A stretch of DNA of 64,000 nt from the NCBI RefSeq assembly GCF_900110735.1, contig NZ_FOET01000004.1, positions 1-64,000 of the forward strand, written 5' to 3'. Position numbers and translations under genes: made by a program. Positions 33,921-43,554 of this stretch are shown piece by piece. Below the pieces are notes generated by a model. The model was not told the origin of the DNA, did not search any database, and saw only the letters and a list, made by a program, of their open reading frames with translations. The DNA is from Streptomyces radiopugnans (GTDB lineage Bacteria; Actinomycetota; Actinomycetes; Streptomycetales; Streptomycetaceae). Every line of letters begins with the position of its first letter. The first letter of the stretch is position 1.

Positions 33921-34928
33921 TCAGTGGAACAGGCCGCTGTAGGCGTTGAGCGCCGGCTGGCCGCCGAGGTGGACGTACAGGACGTCGGAGTCCCTGGGGA
34001 TGTCGCCGTCACGCACCAGGTCGATGAGTGCGGCCATCGACTTGCCCTCGTAGACCGGGTCGAGGATCATCCCCTCGGTGCGGCCGGCCAGGCGGATGGC
34101 GTCCAGGGTCGACTGGACGGGAACGCCGTACTTCTCGCCCGCCCACCCCTCCAGGAGGGTGATCTCCTCGTCCTTCAGGTCCCGCCCCAGTCCGATGAGT
34201 TCGGCGGTGCCGCGGGCGATGCGCTCCACCTGCGCCCGCGTCCTGGCCGGTTCGGCTGAGGCGTCGACGCCCAGTACCCGGCGCGGGCGGTCCTGGCCGG
34301 CGAATCCGGCGATCATCCCCGCCTGGGTGCTGCCGGTGACGCTGCACACCACCACCGTGTCGAAGAAGACGCCGAGTTCTCGCTCCTGCGCCTGCACCTC
34401 GTAGGCCCAGTTGGCGAAGCCCAGGCCGCCCAGCGGGTGATCGGAGGCCCCGGCGGGGATGGCGTACGGTGTGCCGCCCGCGGCCCGTACGTCCTCCATG
34501 GCCCGGTGCCAGCTGTCCCGGAAGCCGATGTCGAAGCCCGCGTCGACGAGTTCGACGTCGGCGCCCATCACACGGGACAGCAGGATGTTGCCCACCTTGT
34601 CGTTGACCGGGTCCGGCCAGTCCACCCAGTGCTCCTGCACCAGGCGGGCCCTGAGTCCCAGCCGGGCGGCCACGGCGGCGACCTGCCGTGTGTGGTTGGA
34701 CTGCACGCCGCCGATGGTCACCAGGGTGTCCGCGCCCTGCCTCAGGGCGTCGGGCACCAGGTACTCAAGCTTGCGGGTCTTGTTGCCTCCGTAGGCGAGT
34801 CCGCTGTTGCAGTCCTCGCGTTTGGCCCATATGCGGGCTCCGCCCAGGAGGCCGCTGAGCCGGTCCAGCGGGTGGACCGGGCTGGGGCCGAACAGCAGCG
34901 GGTACCGCTCGAAGTCGTCGAGGGACAC
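33921..34928 (-). CDS. acdS: 1-aminocyclopropane-1-carboxylate (ACC) deaminase
   Basis: A 335-residue PLP enzyme that splits ACC, the ethylene precursor, to 2-oxobutyrate and ammonia. Residues that separate true ACC deaminase from D-cysteine desulfhydrase are present: Lys50 in GGNKTRK, Ser77 in GGVQSNHT, Tyr293-Glu294 in DPVYEGKS and Leu321 in VHLGGQPA (each one lower than in the Pseudomonas enzyme). The GTG at 34928 has AAGGAG 7 bases upstream. It follows a GntR regulator by 84 bases on the same strand, so the two probably form an autoregulated operon. This suggests life in contact with plants. Confidence 0.92.
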   Translation of the reverse strand: MSLDDFERYPLLFGPSPVHPLDRLSGLLGGARIWAKREDCNSGLAYGGNKTRKLEYLVPDALRQGADTLVTIGGVQSNHTRQVAAVAARLGLRARLVQEHWVDWPDPVNDKVGNILLSRVMGADVELVDAGFDIGFRDSWHRAMEDVRAAGGTPYAIPAGASDHPLGGLGFANWAYEVQAQERELGVFFDTVVVCSVTGSTQAGMIAGFAGQDRPRRVLGVDASAEPARTRAQVERIARGTAELIGLGRDLKDEEITLLEGWAGEKYGVPVQSTLDAIRLAGRTEGMILDPVYEGKSMAALIDLVRDGDIPRDSDVLYVHLGGQPALNAYSGLFH

Positions 34929-35012
34929 GGTGGGCTCCTTGTCGTGATCGGCCCGGTGCGGCCGGGCTGCCGTCGTCGCGGGCCGAGGCCGGCCCGGTCC
35001 GCCGCCCTGCCG

Positions 35013-35681
35013 CTACTCCTCGGAGGGCAGGGTGTCCAGCAGGGGGACGAGCGTGTGCCAGTTGGCGCGTGCCGCGGCGGCCGCGCCCTCGGCATCCCCC
35101 GCCGCGCACAGCTCGGTGATCCGTTCGTGCTGCGCCACCGAGCCCCGTCCGCTCAGCGAGGAGAAGCGCAGCCGTTCCACACGGCGCAGCACAGGCGTGT
35201 ACTGCTCCAGGACGCTTCGCACCGCCTGGTTGGCGCAGGCGGTGACGGTGACGGCGTGGAAGTCGTCGTCGGCGGCGAGCGCGCCTTCGACATCGCCCCG
35301 GCGCAGTGCTTCGGCGAAGCGGGCGTTCGCCTCGCGCATGGCGTCCAGTTCGGCTGTGGCCAGGTTCGGCACCGCCTCGCGGACGGCCACTTCGTGCATG
35401 GCGGCCACCACCGACTGGGCGTCGCGGACGGCGCGGGCGTCCAGCGGGCTGACGAGGGTGTGGCTGCCGGGTTTGGTCCGCACCAGTCCGGCCTGTTCGA
35501 GCCGGGCCAGGGCCTCCCGGACGGGAGTGCGGCTGACGCCCAGCCACTCCACCAGGTCGGCGTCGTGGAGGCGCTCTCCGGGTGCGAGGGTGCCGTCGAC
35601 GATGGCGTCGCGGATCGCCCGGTAGGCGCGCTCTCTCAGAAGGGGCCGGGAGACGAGTCCTCGGCTCTGCGGAACTGGCAT
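35013..35681 (-). CDS. GntR-family (FCD) transcriptional regulator
   Basis: A 222-residue regulator. The winged helix covers residues about 15-80 (ERAYRAIRDAIVDGTLAPGE, LVEWLGVSRTPVREALARLE). The all-helical FCD domain follows (about 90-215) with metal-type ligands in ADDDFHAVTV and near the C-terminal NWH. It lies directly upstream of acdS and probably controls both genes. The start codon ATG (35679-35681) touches a palindrome that looks like its own operator. Any leader would be very short; the mRNA may be nearly leaderless because no ribosome site is seen. Confidence 0.88.
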   Translation of the reverse strand: MPVPQSRGLVSRPLLRERAYRAIRDAIVDGTLAPGERLHDADLVEWLGVSRTPVREALARLEQAGLVRTKPGSHTLVSPLDARAVRDAQSVVAAMHEVAVREAVPNLATAELDAMREANARFAEALRRGDVEGALAADDDFHAVTVTACANQAVRSVLEQYTPVLRRVERLRFSSLSGRGSVAQHERITELCAAGDAEGAAAAARANWHTLVPLLDTLPSEE

Positions 35682-35695
35682 GCGATATATTGCAT
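35680..35695. promoter_or_regulatory. Likely GntR operator overlapping the gntR start codon
   Basis: ATGCGATATATTGCAT is a 14-of-16 palindrome in a very GC-rich genome and overlaps the regulator's start. A TTGACG hexamer (minus strand, 35712-35717) lies upstream with TATGCA as a possible -10, so occupancy would block the gntR-acdS promoter. Confidence 0.65.
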
Positions 35696-36029
35696 ACTGA
35701 ATGTCGTCTTCCGTCAACCTCCGGGAGACGACCCGATCAGCGCGAGAAGCGGAGAAGCCCCCGGGGGCGCGCCCTCTGCCGTCCGAGCCGCCGACTGCCA
35801 CCCCTCTTCGGCGTCCTGTCGTACGGGCGGGGCCGCCTTGCCGCAGGACTGCCCGCACGGTCCGCCCTCGGGGCCGAGGCCTGCCTGCACCGGGCCGGTC
35901 CCCTTCACCTCGGGCGCGGAGGGCTACCGGGCTTCCGTGTCCCGGCCGTCTTCGAGGCGGGTGGAAACACTGCGCACGGTGTTCGCGGTGGACGGTGCCG
36001 AAAGAGCACGTGAGCGGCAGAATGCCCGC

Positions 36030-36629
36030 ATGACCGCACCGGATCCCAAGGCCGACCTCGCGTTCTGTCTGCAGTCCGCCCGCGACGCCCTGCTGTGGAA
36101 ACTGGAAGGCCTCTCGGAGTACGACATCCGCCGTCCGCTGACGCCGACCGGCACCAACCTCCTCGGCCTGGTGGAACACGCAGCCGGTGTGGAGCTGGGC
36201 TACCTCGGCGACACCTTCGGACGGCCCTCCGGTGAACCGCTGCCCTGGCTCGGGGACGGTGCCGAGCCCAACGCGGACATGTGGGCCGCTGCCGACGAGT
36301 CACGCGACCGCATCGTCGCCCTCTACCGCCGGGCATGGGCGCACGCGGACGCGACGATCGACGCACTCGCCCTGGACACGACCGGCAAGGTGCCGTGGTG
36401 GCCCGACGGCAAGGACGAAGTGACGTTGCACCATGCCGTGGTCCGCGTGATCGCCGACACGCACCGGCATGCAGGACACGCCGACATCGTCCGGGAACTC
36501 CTGGACGGCGCCGTGGGGATGAACAAGGGCAACGGCAGCATGGCGCCGGGCGACTCCGCGTGGTGGGAGGAGTATCGGAGCCGACTGGAGCGTGCGGCCC
36601 GAGAGGCCGACCGCCTGGACACCGACTGA
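36030..36629 (+). CDS. DinB-family protein
   Basis: A 199-residue four-helix-bundle protein of the DinB/DUF664 type. The His triad for a divalent metal is visible: His in LLGLVEHAAGVELGYLG and two in RVIADTHRHAGHADIVREL. It is divergent from gntR. Such proteins include mycothiol- or bacillithiol-dependent transferases; in actinobacteria a mycothiol S-transferase role is possible. The ATG at 36030 is chosen since upstream codons have poor composition; no strong ribosome site was seen. Confidence 0.85.
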   Translation: MTAPDPKADLAFCLQSARDALLWKLEGLSEYDIRRPLTPTGTNLLGLVEHAAGVELGYLGDTFGRPSGEPLPWLGDGAEPNADMWAAADESRDRIVALYRRAWAHADATIDALALDTTGKVPWWPDGKDEVTLHHAVVRVIADTHRHAGHADIVRELLDGAVGMNKGNGSMAPGDSAWWEEYRSRLERAAREADRLDTD

Positions 36630-37082
36630 TCCCGGTGCGGAGCGCGGACCACCCCGGGCCTTCCGGACTCCGCCGTCGTCGATCGGCTCGGCCGTCTTCG
36701 GCAGCGGGCGCAAGCCCCCGGACGTCCGCGGGAAGTCCACGGACGGCCCGGCCGGGCAACAAGCCGGTACGGTCCGGGGGCGCTGGGACGATCTCGCCGA
36801 CCCGGACCGACGGCAAGCACCGGCTGTCCCCGGCAGTCAGCCTGGCGAGGTGGAGCGAGCCGGACCCGTCGGGGAATCCGCGGCCCCGCCCCGTCGACGA
36901 CGCAGTGAACACGCTGTACCGGCAGGCGACATGCCCGGTCAATCCGGCGGCGGCCGCGCGGCCCGCGCGACGATGGGCGAGATGAGTCCGCCCGGCCGTG
37001 AGTGTCCGTACAGCGCGGCGCCGGAACGGCAGGCACTCCGGCGACCATCCCTCACCCGGACGACCAGCAGGGAGTACAGGTC
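36630..37082. other. Intergenic stretch, nothing recognised
   Basis: 450 bases between two plus-strand genes. Small imperfect inverted repeats occur (GTCCGCGGGAAGTCCACGGAC near 36722-36742) but none stands out as a terminator. No frame has a coding signature. Confidence 0.4.
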
Positions 37083-37730
37083 ATGTCACTCGCCCGTGTC
37101 CAGAACTTCACCGTCTCGCTCGACGGCTTCGCCACCGGCGAAGGACAGACCCCCGAGGCACCGTTCGGCCACGCCGGCGAAAGGCTGCACACGTGGATGT
37201 TCGCCACGCGGTGGGGTCGCGCGATGCTCGGCCGGACGGGTGGGACCGGCGGCGTCGACGACGCCTTCGCCCGGCTGTTCACCGACGGGATCGGCGCCGA
37301 GATCATGGGCGCCGGGAAGTTCGGGCCGCCCGGCTGGCAGGAGGACCCGCGGTGGATGGGCCCGTGGGGCCCCAACCCGCCCTTCCACACACCGGTCTTC
37401 GTCCTCACCCACCACCGGCGTCCGCCGGCCGAGATGGAGGGCGGCACCACGTTCCACTTCATCGAGGCTTCGCCGGCGGAGGCACTCGAGACGGCCCGTG
37501 AGGCCGCGGGAGGCCAGGACGTACGCATCGGCGGGGGCCCCACGATGCTCCGCGAGTTCCTTGCCGCCGGCCTCGTCGACCACATGCACACGGTGGTGGT
37601 TCCGGTCCTGCTCGGCCGCGGCGTACGCCTGTGGGACGGGCTCGAAGGACTGGAGAAGGACTACGAGATCGAGACCGTCTCCTCCTCCAGCGGCGTCACG
37701 CACATGACGTTCACCCGGGCGGGCGTCTGA
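37083..37730 (+). CDS. RibD C-terminal / dihydrofolate-reductase-like protein
   Basis: A 215-residue member of the same family as the protein at 27191. Motifs include VQNFTVSLDGFATGEGQTPE, GAEIMGAGKFGPPGW, PVFVLTHHRRPP, and IGGGPTMLREFLAAGLVDHM followed by VVPVLLGRGVRLWDG. Length and motif spacing fit NADPH-dependent members. The ATG at 37083 follows GGGAG and AGG. Substrate unknown. It is monocistronic. Confidence 0.88.
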   Translation: MSLARVQNFTVSLDGFATGEGQTPEAPFGHAGERLHTWMFATRWGRAMLGRTGGTGGVDDAFARLFTDGIGAEIMGAGKFGPPGWQEDPRWMGPWGPNPPFHTPVFVLTHHRRPPAEMEGGTTFHFIEASPAEALETAREAAGGQDVRIGGGPTMLREFLAAGLVDHMHTVVVPVLLGRGVRLWDGLEGLEKDYEIETVSSSSGVTHMTFTRAGV

Positions 37731-37930
37731 ACCGGCCGGCCGAGGTCCCGCACATCCGCGAGTGCGGTCCCCGGCACCCGGCCCGGCCGCCGGGCGAAGC
37801 GCCGGCGCCGCGGTGGAACGTGTCCGCCCGGGCGTAGCCGGTTTTCGGTCCTGCCTCATCGTTTTCCAGACAGGGCAAGATCCGGATGTTCAGCTGGGCC
37901 GCCACCGGTCGATAGTCTCGTGAAGTGTGT

Positions 37931-39286
37931 TCACCGCGTGGTACGGCTGAGCACACCGCTCACGTTCAGAACCTCATGGCATCCCCGCGCCCGGCGGCCT
38001 GTGGCCGGTGTGCCCGGCTTCTCGCAGGTCACTTCCACGGTCACGGTTTCGTTCTCGGGAATCTCGATTGGGGTCACCCAGTGGTAGTCCTGGTTGCGGA
38101 AGGTCTCCAGCGCGATCGTGGTGATCTTGCGGTCGCCGAACATGATCGTCAGCACCCCCTCGTCCCCCTGGAAGTTGGCGACAACGATGTCCGTGACCCC
38201 GAAGACGCTGTTCGCCGGCACCCGGTAGGTACCGGTCCTGGTCTCCCCCGCGGACGTCTGCAGATCGATGGTCGCCGAACTCTGCCGGCCGGCGCCGCCC
38301 GAGGTGCCCTCGCCGGCCGCCGGCCCGTCGCCGCCCGGCCCGGGCGGAGCCTGCGCGTCCCGGCCGCCGGGGCGGGCGTCCGAACCACCGCCGGTGCCGC
38401 CGCCGGTGCCCGGAGCCTGCCCGCCCTGCTCCCCGACGTGCGTGGGACGCGGCTGGACCACCTCTCCGGCCGCTTCCTCGGCCGCCTCCTGGGCGGCGCT
38501 GCGCACCACCGGACGGACCAGCGCGAACCAGGCGAGCAACAGCGCCAGCAGGGCCGCGAGCACCACGAGAAGCCACCTGGGGAAGACCGGGATCTGGACG
38601 AACTCCGCCTCCAGCGGCGTTCGGACGGCGGTCGCGTCCTCCCGCGCCGTCTCCCGGTCGCCGGCTTCGGCGGTGTCCACGGTGAACGGCCACACCACCG
38701 GGGCGCCGAACCACACCGGCTTGCCCGTACGGACCCGCAGCCCGGCCTCCACCGACTCGCCGGGCTGAAGCTCCGGCTCCGCCGGGCTGAAGGCGAACCC
38801 CAGTTCCTCGCCCGGCTGGCCGGGGGTGAACCCCACCCGCACGGGGGTGTTGCCCCGGTTGCGCACCGCCAGCCGGTAACGGCCCCGCAGCCAGCCGCGT
38901 CGGCGGCTCGGAGCCAGCTCCGTGTGCAGTTCCCGGAACTCCTCGACGTGCACGGTGGTTTCGAGGACCCGCACCGCCTCGGGGTGCTCGGCCGGCAGGA
39001 CGCGCACTCCAAGGGGTGTCTCACCGGCCCGGACATCCGGGGAGCGGGGCGGCTCCAGACGGATCGTCACCGTCTGCGAGGTGCCGGGATAGAGGGAGAC
39101 CCGCGGGGGGTCGGCGGTGGACCAGGAAGCGCAGTCCCCGACGACCTCCAGGCTGTACGCCTCGACGATGTCGCTGTCGTTGCGGACCGTCACACTGGTA
39201 GTGGCGGTGTCGCCCGGTGCCACCGTCACCGCCGGGATGTCGAGGCCGGGCGCGCCGGGGCCGGAAGAGGCTTCGGAAGGCGTCAC
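37931..39286 (-). CDS. Membrane-anchored Ig/MSP-like protein at the CIS locus edge
   Basis: A 451-residue protein. The N-terminal half has two MSP/Ig-like beta domains (APGDTATTSVTVRNDSDIVE; NRGNTPVRVGFTPGQPGEEL). One transmembrane helix follows (about residues 233-255, WLLVVLAALLALLLAWFALV), then a Gly/Pro-rich linker and a second beta domain (TYRVPANSVFGVTDIVVANF; TVEVTCEKPG). Streptomyces homologues at CIS loci are often labelled hydrolytic protein, without evidence of catalysis. The GTG at 39286 is chosen because upstream codons are non-coding in character. It is divergent from the LuxR-type regulator and marks the left end of the CIS cluster. Confidence 0.72.
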   Translation of the reverse strand: MTPSEASSGPGAPGLDIPAVTVAPGDTATTSVTVRNDSDIVEAYSLEVVGDCASWSTADPPRVSLYPGTSQTVTIRLEPPRSPDVRAGETPLGVRVLPAEHPEAVRVLETTVHVEEFRELHTELAPSRRRGWLRGRYRLAVRNRGNTPVRVGFTPGQPGEELGFAFSPAEPELQPGESVEAGLRVRTGKPVWFGAPVVWPFTVDTAEAGDRETAREDATAVRTPLEAEFVQIPVFPRWLLVVLAALLALLLAWFALVRPVVRSAAQEAAEEAAGEVVQPRPTHVGEQGGQAPGTGGGTGGGSDARPGGRDAQAPPGPGGDGPAAGEGTSGGAGRQSSATIDLQTSAGETRTGTYRVPANSVFGVTDIVVANFQGDEGVLTIMFGDRKITTIALETFRNQDYHWVTPIEIPENETVTVEVTCEKPGTPATGRRARGCHEVLNVSGVLSRTTR

Positions 39287-39496
39287 GCCGCCACGGTAGG
39301 ACCGTTCCCGAGGGCTCAACGAGGAGCGCGAGGGCAACACCCGGGCAATGGTCGTGCCCGGGGGACGACGACCGATTCCTCCGGAGGAGGGCGAGGCCCG
39401 CGGCATCCCGCCGCCCCGTGCCGGCAGCGCACGGGCGGTCGTGCCGTTCCCGCGTCTTCCCCACGGACCCAGGACTCACGAAACAGGTAGCTTGCC

Positions 39497-40219
39497 ATGC
39501 ACCGCTCAGAGAAAAGCAGCCCGCCCATGAACACCGCCACGCCGTATGTGCCCGCCCAGCCCCGGTCCGTGCACCGCTCCTCCCGCTCCGATCTCCCGGG
39601 CCGGGTGACCGTGGCCGTCTACGCCGCCGATCCCGTCCTGCGCGTCGGCGTCGTCCAGCAGTTACGCTCGCGCCCGGAGGTGGACCTGCTCGACGACGCC
39701 GACGCGGAGCGGGCCCAGACGTCGCTGGTGGTCGTGGACAGCGTCGACGACGATGTGGCCGCCCTGCTGCACCGGCTGCGGCACAACACCGCAACCCGCG
39801 CCGGCCTCGTGGTCGGCACTCTCGGGCCCGGCGCGCTGCAACGCGTCATCGAGTGCGGCGTGGCGGCCGTGCTGCGGCGTACCGACGCCGACCAGGACCG
39901 CCTCCTCCACCTGGTCCTGGCGATGGCCAACGGCGAAGGCGTGCTGCCCGGCGACCTGCTCGGCAAGCTGCTCACGCACGTGGGCGGCCTCCAGCGCTCG
40001 GCGCTCGACCCGCGGGGCCTGTCGCTGTCCACGCTGACCACACGTGAGGCGGACATGCTGCGCCTGGTCGCGGAGGGCCTGGACACCGCGGAGATCGCCC
40101 GCAAGACCGCGTACTCCGAACGGACCGTCAAGAACGTGCTGCACGAGATCATCACGCGGCTGCAGCTGCGCAACCGGGCCCACGCCGTCGGCTACGCGCT
40201 GCGCAACGGGCTGATCTGA
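39497..40219 (+). CDS. LuxR/NarL-type regulator at the start of the CIS cluster
   Basis: A 240-residue regulator with a degenerate receiver (about 35-150) and a LuxR HTH (about 170-235: LTTREADMLRLVAEGLDTAE, IARKTAYSERTVKNVLHEI). The receiver keeps an Asp in SLVVVDSVDDD but has Arg (AVLRRTD) where the conserved Lys is expected, so it may not respond to phosphorylation normally. No histidine kinase gene is adjacent. Regulators of this type flank Streptomyces CIS loci. The ATG at 39497 is used; ATG 39527 is an alternative. Confidence 0.82.
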   Translation: MHRSEKSSPPMNTATPYVPAQPRSVHRSSRSDLPGRVTVAVYAADPVLRVGVVQQLRSRPEVDLLDDADAERAQTSLVVVDSVDDDVAALLHRLRHNTATRAGLVVGTLGPGALQRVIECGVAAVLRRTDADQDRLLHLVLAMANGEGVLPGDLLGKLLTHVGGLQRSALDPRGLSLSTLTTREADMLRLVAEGLDTAEIARKTAYSERTVKNVLHEIITRLQLRNRAHAVGYALRNGLI

Positions 40220-40365
40220 CGGCGTCCGGGGGCCACGGCACTGCCCGAAAGCGCACCGCACGCTTCCCCCGGCCACGGCCCCGCCGCCCTGCCGCGCCGC
40301 ACACGGCCGCCGCAGGGTGGCGGGGGCACACCCGGATGCCGCATCGGACTGCGAGGGGGACTGTG

Positions 40366-43300
40366 ATGGGAACCGCCGCCTCCGGCGGGCGGAGGCGCCT
40401 GGCCGGGCTCGGCACGTCGTTGCTGCTGATGATCCCGCTGCTCACGGTCACGGCGGCCTCCGAGCAGGACTTGGGGCAGGGCTCCGGGCAGGACGGCGCC
40501 GGGGCCCGGCCGCGGTCGGCCGACAGCGCGGGCACCCGGGTCGCGTACGCCGGCACCCGGCACCGCAGCCTCGGCCGGGTCGCCGGCGACACCTCCAGCA
40601 CACCGCTGTTCGGTGCGGGCCCGGCCCACTTCGACGTCCAGCCCTCCGCCCTCGGCGACACGATGGTGTTCGCCGGCCGCCGCGACGAGAAGGACCCGCA
40701 GATCTACCTGCGGTCCGCCGACGGCTCGGTACGCCGTCTCACCAGCGGCCGGGACGCCGCGCACCCCCGACTGACGCCGGACGGCCGGGCCGTGGTGTTC
40801 GACTCGGCCGAACCCGGCGGCCCGGGCGGCCGGAAGCAGCGCGACCTGTGGCTGGTGCGCACCGACGGCACCGGCCTGACGCGGCTGACCGACACGGCCT
40901 CGGACGAGGAGCACCCGACGGTCTCCCCGGACGGGCGGCGCCTGGCGTACTCCGGCGACGGCGGCCCGGCGGCCGGGCGGCAGATCTACGTACGGCCCCT
41001 GGCCGGCGGCCCCGCCTCCCGGATCACCGACCCCGCCGACGGCACGGCCACCGAACCGGTGTGGAACCCGGCCGACGACCCCGCCCACCGGGACCTGATC
41101 GCGTACACCGCCACCGCCGCCGGGCAGAACGGCCCCCGGCTGCGCGTGACGGACGGGCGCACCGACGGGCCGCTGCTCGGGGGCGCGCAGGCAGGATGGC
41201 GTGCCCACGGGGCAGCGTGGCTGCCCGGCGGGGACGAGGTGCTGTTCCTGAGCCCCGAGATCACCTGCGAGTGCGAGGGCGACTGGGACCACGTGTTCCG
41301 GGTGCCCGCGCGCTCCGACCGGGTCCCCTCGCTGGTGCTCAGCGAGAACCGGGAGGTGCGCTCGCCCACCTGGCTCGGCTCGCTCGACGGCGGCGGCGCG
41401 GTGGTGGAGCGCACCTCGGCGTCCGGCCCGCACACGGTGACGCTGCAGGACGTCCGGCTGGACGGGGCCGACCCCCGCGACCTGGGGCTGACGATCCTCA
41501 GGGAGGACCCGAGGGCCGACACCGAGACCGATCCGGCCAAGGACCCGCTGTTCCGGCCCGACCCCGGGTACGACCCGTGGACCGAGCGGCAGAACTACAC
41601 GCCCGACGGCCGCCGGATCGTGGTGACCCGCTTCGAGGACACCCCCGACGGCCGCATCCAGCGGATCTGGACGGCGGACGCCGACGGGACCGGCGCGGCG
41701 CCCCTGCCGCTCGCGGGACGCGGCCCGCGGGACTGGGACACCGACCCGACGCTCTCCCCGGACGGCAGGCGCCTCGCCTTCACCCGGACCTCGCCGGGCG
41801 GCGTCGGGGAAGGCGCCGGCCCCGGCCGCATCCTGATCGCGGACGCGGCGACCGGCGCGATCCGCGGCGAGATCACCCCGCCGGACGGGCAGGGCACAGG
41901 CGGCGACGCCCAGCCTTCCTGGTCCCCCGACGGCACCACCCTGGCCTTCACGCGCAACCACGTGATCGGCGGGAGGGGCGGCAACAAGCACGTCTGGACC
42001 GTGCCCGTGGACGACCTGGACCGGCAGCGCGACCTGAGCGCCGCGGTCTGCCCGGGCGACTGCGAGGTCATCGACGACAGCCCGGCGTTCTCACCGGACG
42101 GACGCGGCATCGCCTTCAACCGCAAGAGCGGCGGCGGCCGGACCGACGAGCGCAACGGCATCCTGCTGACGTCCCCGTCGGGCGGGAACTGCCGGGTGCT
42201 GCTGCCCGGCGCCGCCCGCGATCTCCCCGGCGCCTGCCACCGGGAGCTGCCGGACACCTCGGCCACCGGCCCGTTCCAGCCGCGCGACGCCGCCTGGACG
42301 GCCGACGGCAAGGGGCTGGTGCTCAGCTCGCGCGCCGCCCTCCCGGCCAACAGCCCCGAGAAGCTGCACCTGGTGGACATCGCGTCCGGCCGTCTCACCC
42401 CGCTCACCGCCGGTCTGCCGGGCCGGCAGAAGGAACCCGCCGTCCAGCAGTCCGTGGACCTCGCGGTCCGCGCGCCCGGCACCGTGCCCGAGGTCACAGT
42501 GGGCCGTTCCGCCACGGTCCGCGTCGACGTCGTGAACAACGGCCCCGCCGCCTCCCCCGGCACCAGGCTGACCGTCGCGCCGCCGCCCGGCGTGCGGATC
42601 ACCCGGCTGAGCCGGCCGGGGGGCGTCTGCGACGCCGCGTCCCTCCAGTGCGACATCGGCGTGGTGCCGCCCGGCACCACCGTCCCGGTGGACGTCACCC
42701 TCACCGGGACCGTCCCCGGCGAGGCGCCGGTGGACTGGTCGGTCACCGGCTCCGTCCTGGACCCGCGGCCCGGCGACAACGCGGGCCGGACCGTGGTGCC
42801 GGTGCGCGAGGCCCCGCCCACCGATCCCCCGCCCGCCCCTTCCCCACCCGTTCCCTCCCCGCCCGCCGGCCCGCCGCCCGCCGCGCCCCCGGCACCGGAC
42901 GAGCCCGAGGCCGGGCCCGGTGTGCGCGTCACGGCCCAGCCGAACCCCGGCTACGTCGGCGGGCGCGTCGTGGTGACGTACACCGTCCGCAACGGCCGCA
43001 ACGCCCTGGCGACCGGGCTGCGGCTGCGCATCGGCCTGCCCCGGGGCGTCCCGCACAACGGGCCGCCACCAGGCTGCGACCGCTCCTGGGTGTGTGCTCT
43101 GCCGGACCTGGCCCCGGGCGCGAGCACCGTCGTCCGGGTCGTCCTCAGTCCCGACAAGGCGCTGACCGGCCGCGTCACCGGCGAGCTCACCACCACCGGG
43201 ACGGACGCCGACCGGCGCGACAACACCGCCCGGCAGCGGCTGCGCATCCTCCGGCCGCGCATCGTCGCGGTGCCGGAGATCGGCAAGCCCGGCTTCGTCA

Positions 43301-43554
43301 CCTCGGTGCGGGGCAGGGACTTCCCGCCGGGGGTGCCGGTGCGGTTCACCTGGAAGCCGGGCATCACCGCGGCGGCGGCGCCGACCGTGCCGGAACCCGA
43401 CGGCACGTTCATCGGCCAGCTGCTCGTCCTCGCCAAGGACCAGAGCGGACCGCGCACCATCACCGCCACAGGCCCCGGGTTCTCGGCGGTGAAGACCGAC
43501 TTCCTGGTGGTCAGCGGCAGTGTGCAGCCGCCCGACGCGGTGGCCCGCCGGTGA
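40366..43554 (+). CDS. Exported TolB/PD40-repeat protein with DUF11-like domains (CIS-associated)
   Basis: A 1062-residue protein. An N-terminal signal/anchor (about residues 8-33) is followed by PD40/WD40-like propeller repeats to about 690 (recurrent SPDGRRLAF, TPDGRAVVF, WSPDGTTLAF). A DUF11/CARDB-like domain (about 700-815), a Pro-rich linker (817-848), a second DUF11-like domain (850-965) and an IPT-like end follow. ATG 40366 has GAGGGGG 7 bases upstream. It overlaps the Cis16-like gene by GTGA, so it is cotranslated with CIS structural genes. A role in envelope docking or sensing is a guess. Confidence 0.8.
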   Translation: MGTAASGGRRRLAGLGTSLLLMIPLLTVTAASEQDLGQGSGQDGAGARPRSADSAGTRVAYAGTRHRSLGRVAGDTSSTPLFGAGPAHFDVQPSALGDTMVFAGRRDEKDPQIYLRSADGSVRRLTSGRDAAHPRLTPDGRAVVFDSAEPGGPGGRKQRDLWLVRTDGTGLTRLTDTASDEEHPTVSPDGRRLAYSGDGGPAAGRQIYVRPLAGGPASRITDPADGTATEPVWNPADDPAHRDLIAYTATAAGQNGPRLRVTDGRTDGPLLGGAQAGWRAHGAAWLPGGDEVLFLSPEITCECEGDWDHVFRVPARSDRVPSLVLSENREVRSPTWLGSLDGGGAVVERTSASGPHTVTLQDVRLDGADPRDLGLTILREDPRADTETDPAKDPLFRPDPGYDPWTERQNYTPDGRRIVVTRFEDTPDGRIQRIWTADADGTGAAPLPLAGRGPRDWDTDPTLSPDGRRLAFTRTSPGGVGEGAGPGRILIADAATGAIRGEITPPDGQGTGGDAQPSWSPDGTTLAFTRNHVIGGRGGNKHVWTVPVDDLDRQRDLSAAVCPGDCEVIDDSPAFSPDGRGIAFNRKSGGGRTDERNGILLTSPSGGNCRVLLPGAARDLPGACHRELPDTSATGPFQPRDAAWTADGKGLVLSSRAALPANSPEKLHLVDIASGRLTPLTAGLPGRQKEPAVQQSVDLAVRAPGTVPEVTVGRSATVRVDVVNNGPAASPGTRLTVAPPPGVRITRLSRPGGVCDAASLQCDIGVVPPGTTVPVDVTLTGTVPGEAPVDWSVTGSVLDPRPGDNAGRTVVPVREAPPTDPPPAPSPPVPSPPAGPPPAAPPAPDEPEAGPGVRVTAQPNPGYVGGRVVVTYTVRNGRNALATGLRLRIGLPRGVPHNGPPPGCDRSWVCALPDLAPGASTVVRVVLSPDKALTGRVTGELTTTGTDADRRDNTARQRLRILRPRIVAVPEIGKPGFVTSVRGRDFPPGVPVRFTWKPGITAAAAPTVPEPDGTFIGQLLVLAKDQSGPRTITATGPGFSAVKTDFLVVSGSVQPPDAVARR

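Noticed and set aside
41595..42932. 445-codon minus-strand frame inside the PD40 protein gene
   Set aside because: Antisense shadow; the plus strand has the signal peptide, PD40 repeats and coupled overlap with the next gene.
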